In this document: in pieces, positions 41,995-50,541 of the stretch | How positions within the stretch are numbered: the first letter of the stretch is position 1 | Layout: each line of letters opens with the position of its first letter | NCBI RefSeq assembly: GCF_016107395.1 | Contig: NZ_JAAIKO010000013.1 | Span: 1-64,000, forward strand | Source of the DNA: Streptomyces fildesensis | GTDB taxonomy: Bacteria; Actinomycetota; Actinomycetes; Streptomycetales; Streptomycetaceae | DNA: 64,000 nucleotides | Direction of reading: 5' to 3' | Position numbers and translations under genes: made by a program | The notes under the pieces: generated by a model | Databases searched by the model: none | What the model was told of the DNA's origin: nothing | What the model saw: only the letters and a program-made list of their open reading frames with translations

Positions 41995-42867
41995 ATGGAG
42001 AGCCTCGGTGAGTCCCTGAACGGGCCTTTGTGTGTTTCATCGATCACTTCGGGTGGTCGGCGTGCGGTTCTGTTGACGGAGGACGGCGTACGAATCGAGG
42101 CCGAACACCGGCCGTCGGACGGCGGAACTTCCGGCGCGGGGAACCCGGCGTACGAGGGCTGCGCGATCGTGGTGGCGCACGGTTTCACGGGGGCGCTGGA
42201 GCGGCCCGCGATCCGCCGGGCGGCGGAGGTGTTCGCCGAGTTCGCGGGCGTGATCACCTTCTCCTTCCGGGGCCACGGTGGCTCCGGCGGCCGGTCCACC
42301 GTCGGCGATCTGGAGGTGCTCGACCTCGACGCGGCCGTGGGGTGGGCGCGACGCCTGGGGTACCGGCGGGTGGTCACGGTCGGCTTCTCGATGGGCGGCT
42401 CCGTCGTGCTCCGGCACGCGGCGCGGTCGCCGGAGGCGCTCGCGGGGCGCACGGAGGCACCGGCCGCCGGACGGCTGGGCGGCGTCCCGGACGCGGTCGT
42501 CTCGGTGAGCGCACCGGCCCGCTGGTACTACCGGGGGACGGCGCCGATGCGGCGGCTGCACTGGGTGGTCACCCGGCCCGCGGGCCGGCTCGTCTCACGC
42601 CTCGGACTGGGGACCCGGATCCACCCGCGCGAGTGGGACCCGGTCCCGCTCTCGCCGATCGAGTCCGCGGCGCTGATCGCCCCGACGCCGCTGCTGATCG
42701 TGCACGGCGACCAGGACGCGTACTTCCCGCTCGACCACCCCAGGTCGCTGGCGGGCGCCGCAGGGGACGCGGCCGAGCTGTGGATCGAGCCCGGGTTCGG
42801 CCACGCGGAGAACGCGGCCGACGACGCTCTGCTGCGCCGGGTCGGGGCCTGGCTCGGCACGGTCTGA
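41995..42867 (+). CDS. Alpha/beta hydrolase
   Basis: A 290-residue serine hydrolase. The nucleophile elbow is VGFSMGGSVV, the oxyanion region VVAHGFTGALE, the acid lies in IVHGDQDAYFPLDH and the His in EPGFGHAENA. It is soluble and lacks a signal peptide. The start at 41995 has CAGGAGA nine bases upstream. It is divergent from glnR; the substrate is unknown. Confidence 0.85.
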   Translation: MESLGESLNGPLCVSSITSGGRRAVLLTEDGVRIEAEHRPSDGGTSGAGNPAYEGCAIVVAHGFTGALERPAIRRAAEVFAEFAGVITFSFRGHGGSGGRSTVGDLEVLDLDAAVGWARRLGYRRVVTVGFSMGGSVVLRHAARSPEALAGRTEAPAAGRLGGVPDAVVSVSAPARWYYRGTAPMRRLHWVVTRPAGRLVSRLGLGTRIHPREWDPVPLSPIESAALIAPTPLLIVHGDQDAYFPLDHPRSLAGAAGDAAELWIEPGFGHAENAADDALLRRVGAWLGTV

Positions 42868-42987
42868 CCGGCTCGCGCCGGGGCTCACATCCCGGCCCCC
42901 GGACGGGTGTCATCATGGACGGCGGCTGTACCTCGCAGGAGCCGCAGGGAACCCGTGAGACCGCAAAGACAACGACAAGGAGCCGCT

Positions 42988-43281
42988 ATGGCGGCAAGCG
43001 ACATTCCGGTGACGCCCGCCCCAGGCGCCGGCACGATCCGCTACTGGGCCGCGGCCAAGGCAGCGGCCGGCACGGCCGAGGAGCCGTACCGCGCCGCCAC
43101 GCTGGCCGAGGCGCTCACCGCCGCGCGCGAACGGCACGCGCGGCAGCCGGAGTTCGCGCGCGTGCTCCTGAGGTGCTCGTTCCTGGTCGACGGCAACCCC
43201 GTCGGCACGCGGGACCACGCGGGCGTGGCCCTGGCCGACGGCGGCACCGTCGAGGTCCTTCCGCCGTTCGCGGGTGGGTGA
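42988..43281 (+). CDS. MoaD/ThiS family sulfur carrier
   Basis: A 97-residue ubiquitin-like protein ending in the diagnostic Gly-Gly (VLPPFAGG). It starts with IRYWAAAKAAAGTAEE, as in MoaD. A start with AAGGAG five bases upstream is chosen. The C-terminal glycine would be turned into a thiocarboxylate for molybdopterin or another thiolation pathway. No molybdenum gene stands beside it. Confidence 0.85.
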   Translation: MAASDIPVTPAPGAGTIRYWAAAKAAAGTAEEPYRAATLAEALTAARERHARQPEFARVLLRCSFLVDGNPVGTRDHAGVALADGGTVEVLPPFAGG

Positions 43282-43282
43282 C

Positions 43283-44545
43283 ATGACCTCCTCCGACTGG
43301 GACGAGAACCCGCAGCAGAACCCGCATCAGAACCATCAGCAGAACCCGAACGCGTACGAGCCGTACGACCCGTACGCGGCCGGGCAGCCGCAGGCGCACC
43401 CCGGGCCGATGCCGCCCGCCGAGCCGATGTGGCAGAACCAGGCCCCCGGCGATCAGTACGGCCGGCAGGGCCAGCCGCAGAGCCAGCAGCAGGGCCGGCC
43501 GCAGGGCCAGCAGTACGGCGACGGTTACGCGACGCCCGGCTACGACGCTCCCGCGCAGCAGCCGTACGGCGACCAGCAGCACGACCAGAACAGCGCCCCG
43601 CAGGCTCAGTACGACCAGTACGGGCAGTACCCGCCCTACGACCCAGCGGCGGAGGGCGACCACACCGCCGTACTGCCGGCCATCGACGACTTCCCGTCCC
43701 AGCCCGCGCAGACCGTCCCGGAACCGGCGTCCGCGGAGCCGCGGGCCGGTGGCAGGCGTGCCGCCCGTGGCCGGGCCGCGGCGCCCGCCGCCGGGCAGCG
43801 CACCGGTTCGCCGATCATCGCGCCCGGGATGCAGCCGGCCGCGCTGACCGCCGTTCTCGCCCTGCTGATCGCGGGCGGGGCCGTCGTCGGCCGTCCGGGG
43901 CTCGCGCTCGTGGTGGCGGTCCTGCAGGCCGTCACCGCCGCCGGCTGGTTCCGGCTGAACGGCATGTGGCCGGCCCGGCAGGGCATCGTGCTGGCCTTCC
44001 TGGCGGGCGTCACGGCGGACGTCGCGCTGCTCGCGACGGACGGCGACAACGTGCCGGCCGTGGTCGTCGGCACGCTGGGGACCTGGCTGCTGCTGGTCCT
44101 CGTGCTGCAGATGCGCCACCGGGGGACGACGGACGAGCGGCTGTCCTCGCTGACGGCCACTTCGGCGTCGACGCTGATGACCGTCCTGGCCACCGGCTTC
44201 CTCGCGGTCGCCTGGACACCCGGCGGCAGCGATCCGGTGGTGGTCGGCGCGGTGGCGGTCGCCGTCGCGACGCTCGCCCGCGCTCTGCCGCTGCCCGGCG
44301 CCGCCTCCGTCGTGGTGGCCGTGCTCGCCGCCGCGGGCAGCGGCATCGTCACCGGCCGGCTGACCGACCTCGGCACCCAGGGCGCGCTGCTGGGCCTGGC
44401 CGCCGGTGCCTGCGCCGTCATCGGGCTGCGGGTCGCCAGCTACGACTTCCCGTCGCGCTTCGTCCACTTCACCGCGGGCGTCGCACTCCCCCTGACGGCC
44501 GCGGCTCCGGTCGTGTACGTACTGGGCCGGGTCCTCACCGGCTGA
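43283..44545 (+). CDS. Membrane protein with Gln/Pro/Tyr-rich N-terminus
   Basis: A 420-residue protein. The first 150 residues are low-complexity, rich in Gln, Pro, Tyr and Asn (PYGDQQHDQN style), followed by a basic patch and about eight membrane helices from PAALTAVLALLIAGGAVVG onwards. I recognise no family with certainty. It begins one base after the MoaD-like gene's stop, which suggests co-translation. The membrane topology, with a long cytoplasmic tail, is common among Streptomyces hyphal membrane proteins. Confidence 0.8.
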   Translation: MTSSDWDENPQQNPHQNHQQNPNAYEPYDPYAAGQPQAHPGPMPPAEPMWQNQAPGDQYGRQGQPQSQQQGRPQGQQYGDGYATPGYDAPAQQPYGDQQHDQNSAPQAQYDQYGQYPPYDPAAEGDHTAVLPAIDDFPSQPAQTVPEPASAEPRAGGRRAARGRAAAPAAGQRTGSPIIAPGMQPAALTAVLALLIAGGAVVGRPGLALVVAVLQAVTAAGWFRLNGMWPARQGIVLAFLAGVTADVALLATDGDNVPAVVVGTLGTWLLLVLVLQMRHRGTTDERLSSLTATSASTLMTVLATGFLAVAWTPGGSDPVVVGAVAVAVATLARALPLPGAASVVVAVLAAAGSGIVTGRLTDLGTQGALLGLAAGACAVIGLRVASYDFPSRFVHFTAGVALPLTAAAPVVYVLGRVLTG

Positions 44546-44690
44546 CGGAAGGCCGAACGCCCCGGTGCCGGAACCCCGTTGCCCCGAGTGGGCCGCTGTC
44601 ACAACCTCACGACAAACGACAGCGGTCCACCCGGGTGCCGGGGGAAGGCGGGTTAGGGTCGGTCGATCACGCCTGAACCCGGGGAGCGCC

Positions 44691-45401
44691 ATGCGAGCCG
44701 CACGAATACTGCTGATCGTCCTCGTCGTTCTCGGCGGGCTGTTCGTCGCGGCCGACCGCATCGCCGTCTCGGTGGCCCAGGACAAGGCGGCCGAGCGCGC
44801 CCAGCTGACCCAGGGCCTGAGCTCGAAGCCCGACATCTCGATCAAGGGTTTCCCGTTCCTCACGCAGGTCGCCTCGGACAAGCTCGATGACGTCAAGATC
44901 ACCGCGCACGACATCCAGGCGGGCACCGGCGCCGAGCGGCTGCGGATCGACAGCTTCACCGCCGACCTACGCGGCGTGAACCTCTCCGGCGACTACCAGC
45001 GGGCGGTCGCCGACACGGCGGACGGCTCGGCGTTCATCACCTACGCGGACCTGTCGGCCGCCGCGCCTCCCGGAGTGACGGTGGCGTACGGGGGCGAGAG
45101 CAAGGACGGCAAGGGCCGGGTCAAGGTGACCGGCAGTGTGACGATGCCGCTGATCGGGACGGTCAAGCGCAGTGTCACCAGCGTGATCAGCGTCGAGCAC
45201 GGCGACACGGTGCGACTGCACGCCGACGCGATACCGGGCGCCGACTCCATCCCCGGCCTCGACAAGCTGATCCGCGAGAAGATCGACTTCACCCGGAGCC
45301 TGGTGGGACTGCCCACGGGCATCAAGGTCCAGTCGGTCGTGACGACCCCGAGCGGCATATCGGTGGCCGTGTCCGGAACGAACGTCGTTCTCGCGGGCTG
45401 A
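44691..45401 (+). CDS. DUF2993 (LmeA-like) secreted protein
   Basis: A 236-residue protein with an N-terminal signal or anchor (LLIVLVVLGGLFVAADRI) and a DUF2993 domain. Recognisable are PDISIKGFPFLTQVASDKLD, RIDSFTADLRGV and the repeated VTVAYGGESKDGKGRVKVTG strands. Related mycobacterial LmeA binds phosphoinositides and supports cell-envelope lipid synthesis; transfer of that role is inference. GGGGAG precedes the start by six bases. Confidence 0.85.
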   Translation: MRAARILLIVLVVLGGLFVAADRIAVSVAQDKAAERAQLTQGLSSKPDISIKGFPFLTQVASDKLDDVKITAHDIQAGTGAERLRIDSFTADLRGVNLSGDYQRAVADTADGSAFITYADLSAAAPPGVTVAYGGESKDGKGRVKVTGSVTMPLIGTVKRSVTSVISVEHGDTVRLHADAIPGADSIPGLDKLIREKIDFTRSLVGLPTGIKVQSVVTTPSGISVAVSGTNVVLAG

Positions 45402-45524
45402 GACGGCGGCGTCCGCACCTCAGTCGGAATCGGCGGCAGAACGGCTCCCGGGCCCGCCGCGTAAGGGCCGACCCTTCCCACGTCCCAATATCCGGACAAT
45501 CTTGTCTCGGTATATGACACGCTG

Positions 45525-45554
45525 GTGACACTTTCGGGGAGGTTTCCCTACGAT
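45525..45554 (+). promoter_or_regulatory. Promoter of the leader peptide-sulfurtransferase operon
   Basis: GTGACA (45525-45530) and TACGAT (45549-45554) with an 18-base spacer. The -10 ends seven bases before the leader's ATG, so its message would be leaderless or nearly so. Confidence 0.55.
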
Positions 45555-45561
45555 CGGGGTC

Positions 45562-45642
45562 ATGAAGCGACAGGCGGATCTTACGAAGCGGCGGGCAGTC
45601 GACCTGTGCCGCGTCGCCGCCAGTCTCTGTCGCATGCCCTAG
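45562..45642 (+). CDS. Leader peptide upstream of sulfurtransferase
   Basis: A 26-residue frame, MKRQADLTKRRAVDLCRVAA continuing SLCRMP. The pattern RRxVDLxRVAxxLCR is that of the short 'putative leader peptide' family that precedes sulfur genes in Streptomyces (from memory). The two Cys codons close to the end suggest that ribosome stalling during cysteine shortage controls the downstream gene, as reported for polycysteine leaders in mycobacteria. It ends 136 bases before the sulfurtransferase. Confidence 0.8.
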   Translation: MKRQADLTKRRAVDLCRVAASLCRMP

Positions 45643-45778
45643 GGGCGGCAGCCTTCTACGTACCGGACCAGGCCCGACGGCCGTTCGTGTGCGCCTGCCT
45701 CCCCGGCGTTTCTCTCACATTCTGCGCAATGTCGCGCCCCCGTTCTGGCGCATCCGTACTGCCCCGGAGGAGAACAAA

Positions 45779-46618
45779 ATGAGCCGCAGTGACGTCCTCG
45801 TGGACGCCGATTGGGTCCAGAGCCACATCGACGACCCCAAGGTGGTGATCGTCGAGGTAGACGAGGACACCTCGGCCTACGAGAAGAACCACATCCGTAA
45901 CGCCGTGCGCATCGACTGGAAGTCCGACCTGCAGGACCCGGTCCGCCGCGACTTCGTCGACCAGGCCGGCTTCGAGGCCCTGCTGTCGGCCAAGGGCATC
46001 GGCAACGACGACACCGTGGTCCTCTACGGCGGCAACAACAACTGGTTCGCCTCGTACGCGTACTGGTACTTCAAGCTCTACGGCCACGACAGCGTCAAGC
46101 TGCTCGACGGCGGCCGCAAGAAGTGGGAGCTCGACTCCCGCGACCTGGTCGTCGAGGTCCCCGAGCGGGCCGCGACCACCTACAAGGCCAAGGAGCAGGA
46201 CACCTCGATCCGCGCGTACCGTGACGACGCCGTCGCCGCGATCAACACGCTGAACCTGGTCGACGTCCGCTCGCCCGACGAGTTCTCGGGCAAGCTGCTC
46301 GCCCCGGCCCACCTCCCGCAGGAGCAGTCGCAGCGCCCGGGCCACATCCCGAGCGCCCGCAACATCCCGTGGTCGAAGAACGCCAACGACGACGGCACGT
46401 TCAAGTCCGACGAAGAGCTGACCAAGCTCTACCAGGACGAGAACGTCGACCTGGCGAAGGACACCATCGCGTACTGCCGCATCGGTGAGCGCTCCGCGCT
46501 CACCTGGTTCGTGCTGCACGAGCTGCTCGACCAGCCGAACGTCAAGAACTACGACGGCTCGTGGACCGAGTACGGCTCCCTCGTCGGCGTCCCGATCGAG
46601 CTCGGCGCCAACGCCTGA
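45779..46618 (+). CDS. Thiosulfate sulfurtransferase (rhodanese)
   Basis: A 279-residue tandem-rhodanese enzyme of the CysA2/SseA type. The N-terminal domain is inactive; the C-terminal loop AYCRIGERSA carries the catalytic Cys. Other landmarks are HIRNAVRIDW and GHIPSARNIPW. It transfers sulfur from thiosulfate to acceptors such as cyanide or thiols. The start has CGGAGGAG seven bases upstream. It forms a unit with the DUF1416 gene. Confidence 0.93.
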   Translation: MSRSDVLVDADWVQSHIDDPKVVIVEVDEDTSAYEKNHIRNAVRIDWKSDLQDPVRRDFVDQAGFEALLSAKGIGNDDTVVLYGGNNNWFASYAYWYFKLYGHDSVKLLDGGRKKWELDSRDLVVEVPERAATTYKAKEQDTSIRAYRDDAVAAINTLNLVDVRSPDEFSGKLLAPAHLPQEQSQRPGHIPSARNIPWSKNANDDGTFKSDEELTKLYQDENVDLAKDTIAYCRIGERSALTWFVLHELLDQPNVKNYDGSWTEYGSLVGVPIELGANA

Positions 46619-46663
46619 GTCCGGTTCCAGACCCGTTCAAGACCACCCCTCAAAGGATCAGAC

Positions 46664-46954
46664 ATGTGTGGAGCAAAGGCCGGCGGCCCGGACTTGGCAG
46701 GAGTTGACGTGGCGAGCGAGACGATCATTCAGGGTTCGGTAACCCGTGACGGCGAGCCGATCAGCGGCTACGTCCGGCTGCTCGACGGCGGGGGCGAGTT
46801 CACCGCGGAGGTCCCGACCTCGGCGACCGGACAGTTCCGCTTCTTCGCCGCACCCGGCACCTGGACCCTGCGCGCCCTCGTCCCGGGCGCCACGGTGGAC
46901 CGTACGGTCGTGGCCCAGCAGGGCGCGGCGGCCGATGTGGCCATCGCGGTCTGA
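46664..46954 (+). CDS. DUF1416 (SseC-like) protein
   Basis: A 96-residue protein with the invariant start MCGAKAGGPDLAGVD and an Ig-like/carboxypeptidase-regulatory beta-sandwich (GSVTRDGEPISGYVRLLD). It always seems to follow a CysA-type sulfurtransferase in actinobacteria, as SseC does in mycobacteria. The Cys at position 2 might accept sulfur (inference). It starts 45 bases after the sulfurtransferase. Confidence 0.9.
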   Translation: MCGAKAGGPDLAGVDVASETIIQGSVTRDGEPISGYVRLLDGGGEFTAEVPTSATGQFRFFAAPGTWTLRALVPGATVDRTVVAQQGAAADVAIAV

Positions 46955-46983
46955 GGCACTGGGTCACTGCGTCTCCGAAGCAT

Positions 46984-47025
46984 TGAGTCACCGCCGTCGA
47001 GCCGTTCCTCGACGGCGGTGACTCA
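46984..47025 (+). terminator. Terminator of the sulfurtransferase operon
   Basis: A perfect 18-bp stem (46984-47001 against 47008-47025) with a six-base loop. Confidence 0.85.
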
Positions 47026-47040
47026 AGCACTGAACGGCCG

Positions 47041-47084
47041 AAGGGCCGCACCCCTGGGTTGGAGCTTTATGGGGTGCGGCCCTT
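47041..47084 (+). terminator. Second hairpin before the DUF3099 gene
   Basis: A 14-bp stem (AAGGGCCGCACCCC against GGGGTGCGGCCCTT) with a 16-base loop, 15 bases after the first terminator. A tandem terminator is likely. Confidence 0.7.
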
Positions 47085-47124
47085 CGTGCTGCCTGTTTGC
47101 GCTGCTCGGAAGTACCGTGGAGCT

Positions 47125-47445
47125 ATGTACGCGCGCCGGCGTCGCCACTGGTATTTCGCCATGATGGGCAGCTGCATCCTGCTGTTCGTCCTGGCGTGGG
47201 CCGTGGTGCGCCTGTGGTCGGTGCCGGCCGCCGTCGCGATGTGCGTGGTCGCGATGGTGATCCCGCCCTTCGCCGCCATCGTGGGAAACCGGCGCGAGCC
47301 CGGCGACTTCTGGGACGACCCCGCCGACAGCTGGCTGGAGGACGAACCGGCGGACGACTCCTGGATCAGGGACGAGGAGGCGGCGCGGGCGAGGGCGGCC
47401 GGAAAGCGGCCGGACGACGGGGACTTCGACGACAGGGCCCGGTAG
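47125..47445 (+). CDS. DUF3099 small membrane protein
   Basis: A 106-residue protein with a basic start (MYARRRRHWYF), two membrane helices (about 10-27 and 33-52) and a long acidic cytoplasmic tail (EPGDFWDDPADSWLEDEPAD). This matches the DUF3099 family of actinobacteria. The start's ribosome site (GGAG) is unusually close. Function is unknown. Confidence 0.75.
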   Translation: MYARRRRHWYFAMMGSCILLFVLAWAVVRLWSVPAAVAMCVVAMVIPPFAAIVGNRREPGDFWDDPADSWLEDEPADDSWIRDEEAARARAAGKRPDDGDFDDRAR

Positions 47446-47455
47446 ACGATCCGGC

Positions 47456-47818
47456 CTAGTAGACGAGGGCCTGGACGCCGTCGGCCATGACTTCCTGCAC
47501 GAAGACCTGCGCACCCGCGATCCGTACGCCCTCGATGACGTCCTTCTCCCCGATGTCCCGGCGGGCCGCGCACTGCGTGCACAGCGTGATGCCGCCGCCG
47601 GCGAGGATCCCGTCGATCAGGTCCGGCAGTGGTGCGGCGTGCGGGAGTTCGAACTCCGCGGCGCGGCCCGGGAGCGCGAACCACGCGGACTCACCGGTGA
47701 GCCACAGCGAGACCTCCACACCGCTGGCCACCGCGACCGCCGCCACCGTGAACGCCTGCGAGCAGCGCTCGGGCGCGTCCGCGCCCGCTGTCACCTTGAT
47801 CACGAGCTTCTTCGCCAT
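47456..47818 (-). CDS. DsrE/DsrF-like protein
   Basis: A 120-residue alpha/beta protein of the DsrE family (KLVIKVTAGADAPERCSQAF; GGGITLCTQCAARRDI). The CTQC pair in the position of the sulfur-binding Cys suggests a sulfur-relay role, in line with the sulfurtransferase operon close by, although it faces the other way. Partner proteins are not known. Confidence 0.85.
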   Translation of the reverse strand: MAKKLVIKVTAGADAPERCSQAFTVAAVAVASGVEVSLWLTGESAWFALPGRAAEFELPHAAPLPDLIDGILAGGGITLCTQCAARRDIGEKDVIEGVRIAGAQVFVQEVMADGVQALVY

Positions 47819-47992
47819 GGGCTCAGGCTAGCGGCTCTCCCACCAGCACCGTTGGCCCCACCTGTGTCCCATGTCACGGCAAAAGGATGGGGGCGCCGAC
47901 GTGTCGGCTGGACATAATGCGATTCCACTCACACTGCGACACGCGTGCGAGTGCGAGTGCGAGTGCTGAGTTTGTGCCCGGGGGGGCTTCCT

Positions 47993-48727
47993 GTGGAACC
48001 TGTACGCCGTCGAGGCGCTGTCATCGCGGTGTCCGCCGGGATCGGAATGCTCGCGCTGGCCGGCGTGACCGCCGGAGTCGTGGTGGCGCTGGGCTCCTCG
48101 TCCGGCCATGCCGACGAGGCCGCTCCGTCGTCCCCGGCGCCCACCGTTTCGGTGACGGGCTCCCCGAGCGTCGATCCGTCCGCGTCGGCCACGCCCTTCC
48201 CCTCCGGCACGTCCACCGTCAAGGGCCAGGTCAGCCAGGGCACGCACACCGGTGACCTGCGCTTCTTCCTGCTGGCGCCGCCGAAGGACGCCGAGGTCTA
48301 CGGCGACGAGGCGGGCAGCCCGCTCTCCGCGGCCGACCTCGCGAGCGGTACGAAGGACGAAGCGGCCATGAAGAGCGCGCTGGACCGCTACGGCTTCAGG
48401 TCCGGCGCCTACCGCACGTACCTGACCGCGGGCGGCGGCGCCGAGGTGACCGTCAAGCTCAGCCGCTTCGCGGACGCCGCTTCGGCCGCCGCGTACTACG
48501 AAGCCCACTACTACGAGGGCGACAAGCTGCCCCTGGCCGGCGGCTATCCGGCCCGCGCCTACCACCTGAAGTCCGGCTCCGAGGAGAGCACGGACTCCCT
48601 GCTGGCCATCTCGTACCAGGGCGATGTGCACATCACCATCACCGTGACCGGCGGCAAGGCCGCCGACCCGAAGCTGCTCCAGAACCTGCTGGACGCGGAG
48701 TACCAGCGCCTCAAGACCGGCCGCTGA
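47993..48727 (+). CDS. Secreted or membrane-anchored hypothetical protein
   Basis: A 244-residue protein: basic start, one hydrophobic segment (VIAVSAGIGMLALAGVTAGVVVAL), a Ser/Pro/Thr linker (about residues 35-70) and a compact extracellular domain (GDLRFFLLAPPKDAEVYGDE to LLDAEYQRLKTGR). I recognise no family. GTG 47993 is preferred for the G-run six bases before it; GTG 47945 would add 16 residues encoded by a GTGCGA microsatellite. Confidence 0.75.
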   Translation: MEPVRRRGAVIAVSAGIGMLALAGVTAGVVVALGSSSGHADEAAPSSPAPTVSVTGSPSVDPSASATPFPSGTSTVKGQVSQGTHTGDLRFFLLAPPKDAEVYGDEAGSPLSAADLASGTKDEAAMKSALDRYGFRSGAYRTYLTAGGGAEVTVKLSRFADAASAAAYYEAHYYEGDKLPLAGGYPARAYHLKSGSEESTDSLLAISYQGDVHITITVTGGKAADPKLLQNLLDAEYQRLKTGR

Positions 48728-48780
48728 GCTCGTCCTTCTTCCTTTCTTCCCTTTTCTCGCACCCCCCATGTGGAGATCAC

Positions 48781-48948
48781 CATGCCCGAGGACACCCCTG
48801 CGCCCGAGCCCGCCCCGGAGCCACCACCGGAACCACAGGCGAGCCGGAGCGCAAGCCGCGTCGCCGTGGCCGCACCGCGCTGCTGATCGCCGTCGCGGCC
48901 GTCCTCGGCGTCCTCGCGGGCGCCGGCACCCCCGGGGGTGCCGGCTGA
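48781..48948 (+). pseudogene. Frameshifted, truncated membrane-protein gene
   Basis: ATG 48781 opens a Pro/Glu-rich start (PEDTPAPEPAPEPPPEPQ) that stops after 35 codons. In another frame the same stretch continues as RRRGRTALLIAVAAVLGVLA, a basic patch plus membrane helix, and ends at TGA 48946-48948. Joined by a frameshift, this is the N-terminus of a secreted-protein type I recall from Streptomyces, whose body of about 200 residues is missing here. Confidence 0.55.
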
Positions 48949-48992
48949 CCGACCAGTAGATCGCGACGCAGCCGGACCCGTGGGCCGCCCCC

Positions 48993-49601
48993 GTGCTGCC
49001 CGTCGAACCGAAGAAGCCGCGCCGTGTGCTCCGTGCGGTGCTGCGCTGGACGTCGGCGGTGCTGGTCTTCGGAGCGCTCGGTGGCGGCGTCGCGTACGGA
49101 GTCACCCAGCCCGAGCGCACCAGGATCCCGGGTCTGAGGACGCCGGACGACGGACGCTGGGTCTATCAGCCGCTCGCCCTGCCCAAGCTGCCCGCGGGCA
49201 AGCCGGCCGCCCTGGACGACACGCTCAACCCCGGCGGCCGCCACTACGCGGACCCGCGGTCGCTCCTGCTGCCCGCCCCGGAGGGTGCCAGGCTCGACCC
49301 GGCGTTCCCCGGCGCCAAGGGCTGGCTGCCCACCGACCGCTACCGCAACGAACTGAGCTACACCCGGCTGGACGGCGCGCCGACGGTCGACGAGGAACGG
49401 GACCTGGGCACCAACGGCGCCGAGACCGGCGCCGTGGTGTACCAGTACGTGGAGTCCGGACCCAGCGAGGAGGCCCAGCTGCGCTACGCGTACATCTCCG
49501 CGGGCGACACCATCGGCCTCGTCGTCCTGTCCCACAAGGGCACGGTCCCCGTGGTGCCGTTCCGGCAGACGATCACGCTCCAGGCCCAGCTCCTCGGCTG
49601 A
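48993..49601 (+). CDS. Shortened membrane-anchored protein, probably decaying
   Basis: A 202-residue frame with basic patch, membrane helix (WTSAVLVFGALGGGVAYGV) and an extracellular part ending in TVPVVPFRQTITLQAQLLG. Upstream and in the same frame lie CTG ACC GAC CAG TAG (48945-48959) and then IATQPDPWAAP: this looks like the true start (TDQ...) with codon 5 mutated to a stop. The extracellular part seems shorter than in the relatives I recall. It may still be made from GTG 48993, but no good ribosome site is seen. Confidence 0.55.
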   Translation: MLPVEPKKPRRVLRAVLRWTSAVLVFGALGGGVAYGVTQPERTRIPGLRTPDDGRWVYQPLALPKLPAGKPAALDDTLNPGGRHYADPRSLLLPAPEGARLDPAFPGAKGWLPTDRYRNELSYTRLDGAPTVDEERDLGTNGAETGAVVYQYVESGPSEEAQLRYAYISAGDTIGLVVLSHKGTVPVVPFRQTITLQAQLLG

Positions 49602-49621
49602 AGCGGCTGAAGCGGCTGAAG
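49595..49621 (+). repeat. 9-bp tandem repeat at a stop codon
   Basis: CGGCTGAAG three times in a row. The first contains the stop of the 202-residue frame; the others give in-frame TGA copies. Confidence 0.88.
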
Positions 49622-49769
49622 CCGCTCCCGTACCGGCCCACGGAGCGGCCATCCGGGCCCGTCCCGGCCCGCCACGGCCACGGGGACGCACCTCACAGCG
49701 CCGTCCCCGTGGCCGCCGACTAGACTCGTCCCCGGTCCATTACCGCTTGCCTGCCCGAGGAGCACACTC

Positions 49770-49874
49770 GTGCGTATTGAGTACATCTTCGACGCCTTGC
49801 TCGTCCTGGTCTGCCTCGGCGTCGCCGCGTTCTCCGTCTTCGCGGTGGCGAAGCTGTACCAGGGCCAGCGCTGA
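49770..49874 (+). CDS. 34-residue single-helix membrane protein
   Basis: A tiny gene with a perfect GAGGAG ribosome site seven bases before GTG 49770. The product, MRIEYIFDALLVLVCLGVAA then FSVFAVAKLYQGQR, is almost one membrane helix with a basic end. It sits directly before the nitrobindin gene, 37 bases apart. Function is unknown. Confidence 0.75.
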   Translation: MRIEYIFDALLVLVCLGVAAFSVFAVAKLYQGQR

Positions 49875-49911
49875 CCTCGGCCGCACGGACAACGGAACAG
49901 GGCACCACACC

Positions 49912-50475
49912 ATGATCGAGATCCCGTCCGACCTTCACCCGGACCTCGTCCCGCTCGTCTTCCTCCTCGGCAGGTGGGAGGGCGCGGGCGTGTACGACTT
50001 CCCCGGGGCCGAGAAGTGCAACTTCGGGCAGGAGGTGACGTTCAGCCACGACGGCCGCTCCTTCCTGGAGTACACCTCCCACACCTGGGTGCTGGACGCC
50101 GAGGGCAAGAAGCTGCGCCCGCTGGAGAGCGAGAGCGGCTTCTGGCGGATCGACAAGGACCGCAAGGTCGATGTCACCGTCACCCGTGACGAGGGCGTCA
50201 TCGAGATCTGGACCGGCGAGCTGGCCGACCAGAAGCCGCAGATCGACATCGTCACGGACGCTGTCGCGCGGCTGCCCGAGGCCCCGGAGTACTCCGGCGG
50301 CAAGCGGCTCTACGGCTACGTCAACAGCGACCTGATGTGGGTCGGCGAGAAGGCCACCCCGGCCGTGACGCTGCGCCCGTACATGTCCGCGCACCTGAAG
50401 AAGGTCGTCGACCCGCGGGAGTGGGCGAAGGACCTCAAGGACCTCCCCGACGACGGGATCGCCTTCTTCAAGTAG
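49912..50475 (+). CDS. Nitrobindin-like heme-binding protein
   Basis: A 187-residue FABP-like ten-stranded beta-barrel. The family motif GxWxGxG is seen as GRWEGAG at about residues 20-26, and the proximal heme His lies in PYMSAHLKKVV near the C-terminus. Nitrobindins bind ferric heme and react with NO and peroxynitrite (family knowledge). It is soluble. Confidence 0.88.
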   Translation: MIEIPSDLHPDLVPLVFLLGRWEGAGVYDFPGAEKCNFGQEVTFSHDGRSFLEYTSHTWVLDAEGKKLRPLESESGFWRIDKDRKVDVTVTRDEGVIEIWTGELADQKPQIDIVTDAVARLPEAPEYSGGKRLYGYVNSDLMWVGEKATPAVTLRPYMSAHLKKVVDPREWAKDLKDLPDDGIAFFK

Positions 50476-50541
50476 GACCCCCGCCGAAGCCCCGCTTCGG
50501 CCCTCGCGGCAGCCGGGATCCACAGCCCTACACTGGGGGCT

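Noticed and set aside
47945..47992. GTG 47945 as start, giving an N-terminus coded by GTGCGA hexamers
   Set aside because: No ribosome site; GTG 47993 has a G-run in position. The hexamer run is probably just upstream DNA, though phase variation cannot be excluded.
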